Origin: Ehretia macrophylla
Lineage: Eukaryota; Streptophyta; Magnoliopsida; Boraginales; Ehretiaceae
DNA length: 64,000 nucleotides
NCBI GenBank assembly: GCA_037974665.1
Contig: CM075780.1
Location: forward strand, 53,113,594-53,177,593
Direction of reading: 5' to 3'
The position numbers were made by a program, and so were the translations under genes. Shown here one piece after another: positions 59,054 to 64,000 of the stretch; position 1 is the first letter of the stretch; each line of letters begins with the position of its first letter. The notes beneath the pieces were generated by a model, which was not told the origin of the DNA, did not search any database, and worked only from the letters and a program-made list of their open reading frames with translations.

Positions 59054-59848
59054 TTGATTTATGGAGACACCCATGCCTCAGATTCAGTGGTTACAAGTAT
59101 CTTACGAATTTCTAATGTATATATACATGTATTATTTGATACTGGCTCGAATTATTCCTTTACTTCTTCGGCATTTGCATCCAAGTTAAATATTCTACCT
59201 GAGCCATTAGAGACACTGTTATGTGTGAAATCTCCTGTTGGGGTTTTTGTTAATACGGATACTGTATATAAAAATTGCATAGTACATGTAGAGGGCAGAG
59301 AACTATTAGCCAATTTAATTTGCTTAGATATTAAGGATTTTGATATCATTTTGGGAATGGATTGGCTATCAAAATACCATGGTTATGTGGACTGTTTTGC
59401 CAAAAAGGTTATATTTTGCTTATCTGGTGAATCTGATTTTGAATTTCAAAGAAGAAAAGGGGAAATGCCTCATGTTATATCTGCGTTGAAAGCTCAGAAA
59501 TTATTGAGGAAGGGCTATAACGGGTTTCTCGCCTATGTGGTGGATACTGATCAGAAAGAGCAAAAAGTTGAAGACATTCCTATTGTTAGAGAGTTTCCAA
59601 ATGTATTTCCAAATGATATTCCAGGGTTGCCTCCAGAACGTGAAGTTGAGTTTAAGATAGAACTTCTACCATATGCTCAATCAATATCAAAGACACCATA
59701 TAGAATGGCTCCGACAGAACTGAAAGAATTGAAGATACAATTGCAAGAGTTACTTGATAAAGGTCAGGTCCGTCCTAGCGTCTCTTCTTGGGGAGCACCA
59801 GTATTATTTGTAAAAAAAAAAGGATGGCAGTTTAAGGTTATGCATTGA
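59054..59848 (+). pseudogene. Element C protease and start of reverse transcriptase
   Basis: VLFDTGSNYSF is the protease active site, with ILGMDWLSKYHGYVDC downstream. The pre-RT block EFPNVFPNDIPGLPPE and [14 protein letters not shown] lead into RT. The frame is lost in an A run at about 59812-59822, where VKKKDG is expected and one extra A shifts it. Confidence 0.9.
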
Positions 59849-60935
59849 TTACCGTGAGCTGAATAAAGTTACAGTGAAGAACAAATATCATTTGCCTCGT
59901 ATCGATGACCTCTTTGACCAGCTTCAGGGTGCTCAGATGTTCTCAAACATAGATTTGAGGTCAGGTTACCATCAGTTGAGAGTTAAAGCAGATGATGTTT
60001 CAAAGACAGCTTTTTGGACCAGATATGGGCATTATGAGTTTGTGGTGATGCCGTTTCGTTTACCAAATGCTCCAGGAGCTTTTATGGATTTGATGCACAC
60101 GCTATTCCAGCCATAACTAGATCAATTTGTTGTGGTATTTATAGATGACATTCTGATATACTCCAGGAGCCATGAGGACCACGAGCAACACCTTAGAACA
60201 GTGTTGCAGACCCTTCGAGAAAAATAGTTATATGCTAAATTAAAAAAATGTGACTTATGGTTGAATAGTGTGACTTTCTTGGGCCATGTTATATCCAAGG
60301 ATGGCATATCTGTAGATCCCCAGAAAATTGAGGCAATGAGCAATTGGCCAAGACCAACATATGTTACTGAAGTTCGTAGTTTTCTCGGGTTAGCTGGATA
60401 TTACAGGAAATTTATGGAGGGATTTGCGCGGTTAGCTACACCTTTGACACAGTTAACTTGGAAGAGCTTCAAATTCGAGTGGACTGAGAAATGTGACCGA
60501 AGTTTTCAAGAATTGAAGAATCATTTAATCTCGGCACCAGTATTAACTCTTTCATCTGGGACAGAGGGCTTTGCTATATACAGTGATGCTTCCAGAAGTG
60601 GTTTAGGATGTGTATTAATGCAGCATGGAAAAGTGATTGTATATGCCTACAGATAATTAAAAAGTTATGAACAAAATTATCCCACTCATGATCTGAATCT
60701 AGCAGCAGTTATATTTGCTCTTAAGATCTGGCGGCATTACCTGTATGGTGTTACTTGTGATGTATACACTGATCATCAAAGTTTAAAATACTTCACACAA
60801 AAAAAATTGAACCTCAGACAGAGGAGATGGCTAGATCTGCTAAAGGACTATGATTTGCAAATTCACTACCATCCTGGAAAAACTAATAGAGTGGCAGATG
60901 CTTTAAGTAGAAGACCAGTAGTGACTGCAGTGTCT
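59849..60935 (+). pseudogene. Element C reverse transcriptase and RNase H
   Basis: After the frameshift, RT continues with [29 protein letters not shown] and, after a stop at 60114, [19 protein letters not shown] (about 60139). The connection region is [20 protein letters not shown] and [16 protein letters not shown]. RNase H has [12 protein letters not shown], a stop at 60654, [10 protein letters not shown] and [14 protein letters not shown]. Only a handful of lesions separate this from an intact frame, which fits a younger copy. Confidence 0.92.
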
Positions 60936-62480
60936 TTATTGACATCGGAGAAAGAATTGATTCAAGAGTTTGAAAGATTACAGCTTGAAGTAGTTGCCCC
61001 TGGTAAGAAAAGCTTATATGCTCACTTAACCATTCAATCTACATTATTAGATCGTATCAAGGAAGCTAAGAAGAATGATCATTTCTTGGAAAGAATTAGA
61101 AATAAATTGGAAGAAGGGAAGGAAATTGAATTTCAAAAAGATGAAAATGGCATTATTCGTTACAACAGTAGATTATATGTGTCAGATGACCCAACATTGA
61201 AGACAAAAATTTTGTCTGAAGCACATGATTCTCCATTTACAGTGCATCCAGGTGGAACTAAAATGTATCGGGACCTTCGAGAACATTTCTGGTGGAATAA
61301 CATGAAACGTGAAATTGGGGACTATGTGGCTAAATGTTTAACATGTCAAAAGATCAAAGCTGAACATCAAAAGCCCTCAGGACTACTACAACCACTGAAG
61401 ATTCCCGAGTGGAAATGAGATAGTGTATCCATGGATTTTGTTGTGGGTTTGCCAAAGACTAGAAGTAAAAAGGATGCGATTTGGGTAATCATAGATAGGC
61501 TAACCAAGGCGGCTCATTTTCTTCCTATCTGGGTTGATGAAAGGAAAGACAAATTGGCTAAACAGTACATAGATGAGGTAATATGTCTTCACAGTGTACC
61601 AAAGGAAATTGTGTCTGATCGTGATCTGAGATTCACATCAAGATTCTGGCAGGGTATGCAACGAGCATTAGGTACGCAGTTAAGAATGAGTACTGCATTT
61701 CATCCTCAAACAGATGGCCAGACAGAGAGAACTATTCAAATTTTTGAGGATATGCTACGAGCTTTTGTTATGAATTGGGGCAGTAATTGGGATTCCTACT
61801 TGGCTTTAATTGAATTTGCATATAACAACAGTTACCAGTCCAGCATTCAAATGGCACCCTACGAAGCATTATATGGCCGGAAATGCAGGAATCCACTATA
61901 TTGGGATTTGGATGAAAGAAAAGTGGTAAACTCTCAACTCCTTGAAGATGCAGAAGAAAAAGTTAAATTAATTCGAGCACGACTTAAAACAGTACTAGAC
62001 AGACAAAAGAGCTGAGCGGATATAAGGCATAAATATCTAGTATTCGAGGTAGGTGATCATATGTTTTTAAAGGTGTTGCCTACCAAAGGTGTAATCAGAT
62101 TTGGTAGATGAGGGAAGTTGAATGCACGATATGTGGGCCCATTTGAAGTATTAGAACGAATTGGAGTGGTTGCTTATAAAATAGCTCTACCTCTAGCATT
62201 GGCAGGTGTCTACAATGTATTTCACGTCTCACAGTTGCAAAAATATGTACCGGATCCTAGCGACATTCTACAGTATGACCAGATTCAAGTGAGAGATGAT
62301 TTGAAGTATGTTGAACATCCAGTGGCTATTATTGACCGAAAAGATCAAGTACTACGGTGTCGTACAATTCCATATGTGAAGGTTCGGTAGAGTAATAATC
62401 GTATAGATAGAGAAGCCACTTAGGAACTAGAATCAGAGATGCGTGAAAAGTACCCATTTTTATTTGAAGTGCCAGGTAAA
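60936..62480 (+). pseudogene. Element C integrase and degenerate chromodomain-like tail
   Basis: The HHCC region ([31 protein letters not shown]) is followed by a TGG-to-TGA stop at 61416, then the core DFVVGLPKTRSKKDAIWVII, DRLTKAAHFLP, SDRDLRFTSRFW and FHPQTDGQTERTIQ with the D,D-35-E spacing region. Stops at 62013 and 62109 precede ARYVGPFEVLERIGVVAYKI and VFHVSQLQKYVPDPSDI. The C-terminus (AIIDRKDQVLRCRTIPYVKV, then a stop and ELESEMREKYPFLFE) corresponds to the chromodomain-like end of Tekay/Del elements. Confidence 0.9.
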
Positions 62481-62499
62481 TAAGTTTCGAGGACAAAAC

Positions 62500-62517
62500 T
62501 TTTGAAGGAGGGAAAAG
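62500..62517 (+). promoter_or_regulatory. Element C polypurine tract
   Basis: TTTTGAAGGAGGGAAAAG immediately before the 3' LTR start TGTAACACCC. Confidence 0.85.
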
Positions 62518-64000
62518 TGTAACACCCAGCATTAGATTGCATGCTATATGCATTCATGTTTTGTTATTTATAATTGTAAAATAAGATAAAAAAAGAAAAA
62601 AAAAAGAAAAAGAACTTAACAAAACTAAGAAGGGCAGTTGAGATATTCGAACCTATAACCTCTTTTCTTGTTGCACACACCTTAACCATCTGAGCTAAAG
62701 TTAGTTTGTTACCAGAACTAAACGCTAATAGTATTTATGTATGAAAGACTATTAGATAAGTTTAAGTTTAGCAAACCAAGACAACTTTTCTCACTTTCTT
62801 CACAACACCCCCCTACTTGATAACCCAAAGGCAAAAATGAACCAGCTACAAACCAAGCTAAACTACTCATTGAACCTAGAAAACGTGAAATTCTTACGCA
62901 TTGGAGGTCATAGCATGTAAGTGGGTCTAATTCTTTTAAGCAATTTTTGCTTGTTTATGTATTTATATATATGTATATATATGTGTAAACTCTCTTAATG
63001 ATTTGAGTTGTGGCATAAATTCTTAGTATACTTGTTAGATATTAACTTAGTTAAAGTCCTACATGATTTAGAGATGACTATTGGCTTCCATGTGTGAAAC
63101 AATAGGTAAAGGAGTTGGTTTAAATTCTGAATTTTAGTAAATGATATGTATATATGCTTGTACATGTGTAATATGAGTTGGTTTGAGGAGTTATTGACCT
63201 ATATACTTGTTGTATAGCATTTTCACATTAGAGAATTTGGGTGTACATGTTTGGTTATATAGTTGTGTTGTTGTGGGTGTAGTATGAAGAAGAAGAATCT
63301 CTATATGTACGTATAATTAAGAGTTAAGCTATATTCTTTTATGTATGTGTATGTAATTAAAAGAATATGATTTGAGTTTTAAGCAATGATTTAACTGCAT
63401 ACTCGTTAGAAGTTATACGTTCGTTGGTGATCATGAATTAAAGTTGATAAAGGCTTTACGTTGGGTTGTAACAGGGAGTGATAATAAGTTGTGGTGACGT
63501 ATATGTATATGTTACTAAAAAAAGAAGTCAAGTAGGATAAACTAGATAAGGTAGTAAATGAAATATAATGTGCTACTATTTTATACATTTTTTTTACTTG
63601 TTTTCTAAAGTTTAATATGGTAGTATAATTGCTATGGTGCAGTTGTGAGTCACTTTTGAATCAATTGCCTTAGTCAGCGGGTTGAATAAGTTTAAAGCCG
63701 GGTCAAGGTAAGTAGAATACCCGTTAGACACACATTTCTACTTCATTTCAGTTCGAGCTTTGCGCCTTTTTTCCTACTCAAATTGATTCATTTTTGACTC
63801 TTTGTTCTTTATCTTCTGAATAAAACACTTGCCCTTATTCATTGTACGCTGTGACACCCAGACGGTAGGGTGAAATATATAGCCGTCTTGACTTTTAGGC
63901 CTACTCTGTTATATGTATGTATCAATTGTTATCAGATGAATCAATTGTGTATCAATTGTTAGGCATATGCATCGATGCCAGGAATGCATCAATTGTTAGA
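62518..64000 (+). repeat. Element C 3' LTR (first 1483 bp)
   Basis: Collinear with 55585 onward with scattered substitutions and small indels. The remaining ~620 bp lie outside the window. Confidence 0.93.
62632..62704 (-). other. tRNA-like module in element C 3' LTR
   Basis: Second copy of the 55700-55772 module. Its A box is TAGCTCAGATGGTTAAGGT and its B box reads GGTTCGAATAT, even closer to the tRNA consensus GGTTCGANNCC. Confidence 0.5.

Larger units (their letters stand above)
55585..64000 (+). mobile_element. Element C: chromovirus, 3' LTR cut by window end
   Basis: 5' LTR 55585-57693, primer site, gag, protease, RT, RNase H, integrase, degenerate chromodomain-like tail, polypurine tract, and 3' LTR from 62518. 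The 5' target duplication half is GCACA (55580-55584); the other is beyond the window. LTRs are alike over long stretches (roughly 95% by eye at the start), so it is younger than A and B. Several single-base stops and a homopolymer frameshift break the coding region. Confidence 0.93.

Overview
The window is nuclear DNA from a flowering plant, probably a eudicot. It is AT-rich and intron-containing, and it is dominated by nested Ty3/gypsy chromoviruses, one CACTA element, MITEs and solo LTRs. Only two apparently intact host genes are visible. One is a secreted PMEI-type (invertase/pectin methylesterase inhibitor) gene on the minus strand at 9148-9681. The other is a CAX-interacting-protein-4-like (CXIP4-like) zinc-knuckle gene on the plus strand at 52654-53622. 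I cannot name the species.

Layout. (1) 1-5859: the 5' half of a decayed chromovirus (element A) on the minus strand: LTR, primer site, gag, protease, RT, RNase H. A Tourist-like MITE sits in its LTR. (2) 5860-9147: intergenic DNA holding a possible broken exon, a 356-bp solo LTR with a perfect 5-bp target duplication, and a 722-bp hAT-like element with a perfect 8-bp target duplication. (3) 9148-10125: the PMEI gene and its upstream region. (4) 10126-46648: one 36.5-kb CACTA (En/Spm) transposon, bounded by CACTACAAAAAAA termini and the 3-bp duplication CAA. It carries a broken TNP2-type transposase, two paralogous TNPA-like (Transposase_24-like) genes on opposite strands, and captured fragments of an aldo/keto reductase and a casein kinase I gene. 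It has itself been invaded by a Tourist MITE, two solo LTRs and a complete 9.9-kb chromovirus (element B, 26639-36535, duplication CATAT). Subtracting these leaves about 20.8 kb. (5) 46649-49330: right flank, a 0.9-kb insertion (probable solo LTR), and a second copy of the PMEI upstream region that still has the uninterrupted, empty site of the CACTA insertion. (6) 49800-50610: an (AAT)n/(ATT)n tract forming a long imperfect palindrome. (7) 50721-51210: a 5'-truncated LINE. (8) 51211-53622: the CXIP4-like gene, whose promoter segment (paired TGGGCC/GGCCCA boxes plus a TATA box) is present as four nearly identical 157-bp tandem copies. (9) 55585-64000: element C, a younger chromovirus with a perfect initiator-Met-tRNA primer site and similar LTRs; its 3' LTR runs off the window.

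The most interesting results are the giant CACTA element whose boundaries are proven by an in-window empty site, its captured gene fragments and duplicated regulatory gene, the fourfold promoter array upstream of the CXIP4-like gene, a 14-bp motif (GGGCRRCATCGGGC) kept at about the same relative position in four different LTRs, and an antisense tRNA-like (pol III A/B-box) module in both LTRs of element C. Family names are from recognition by eye; no database search was run.
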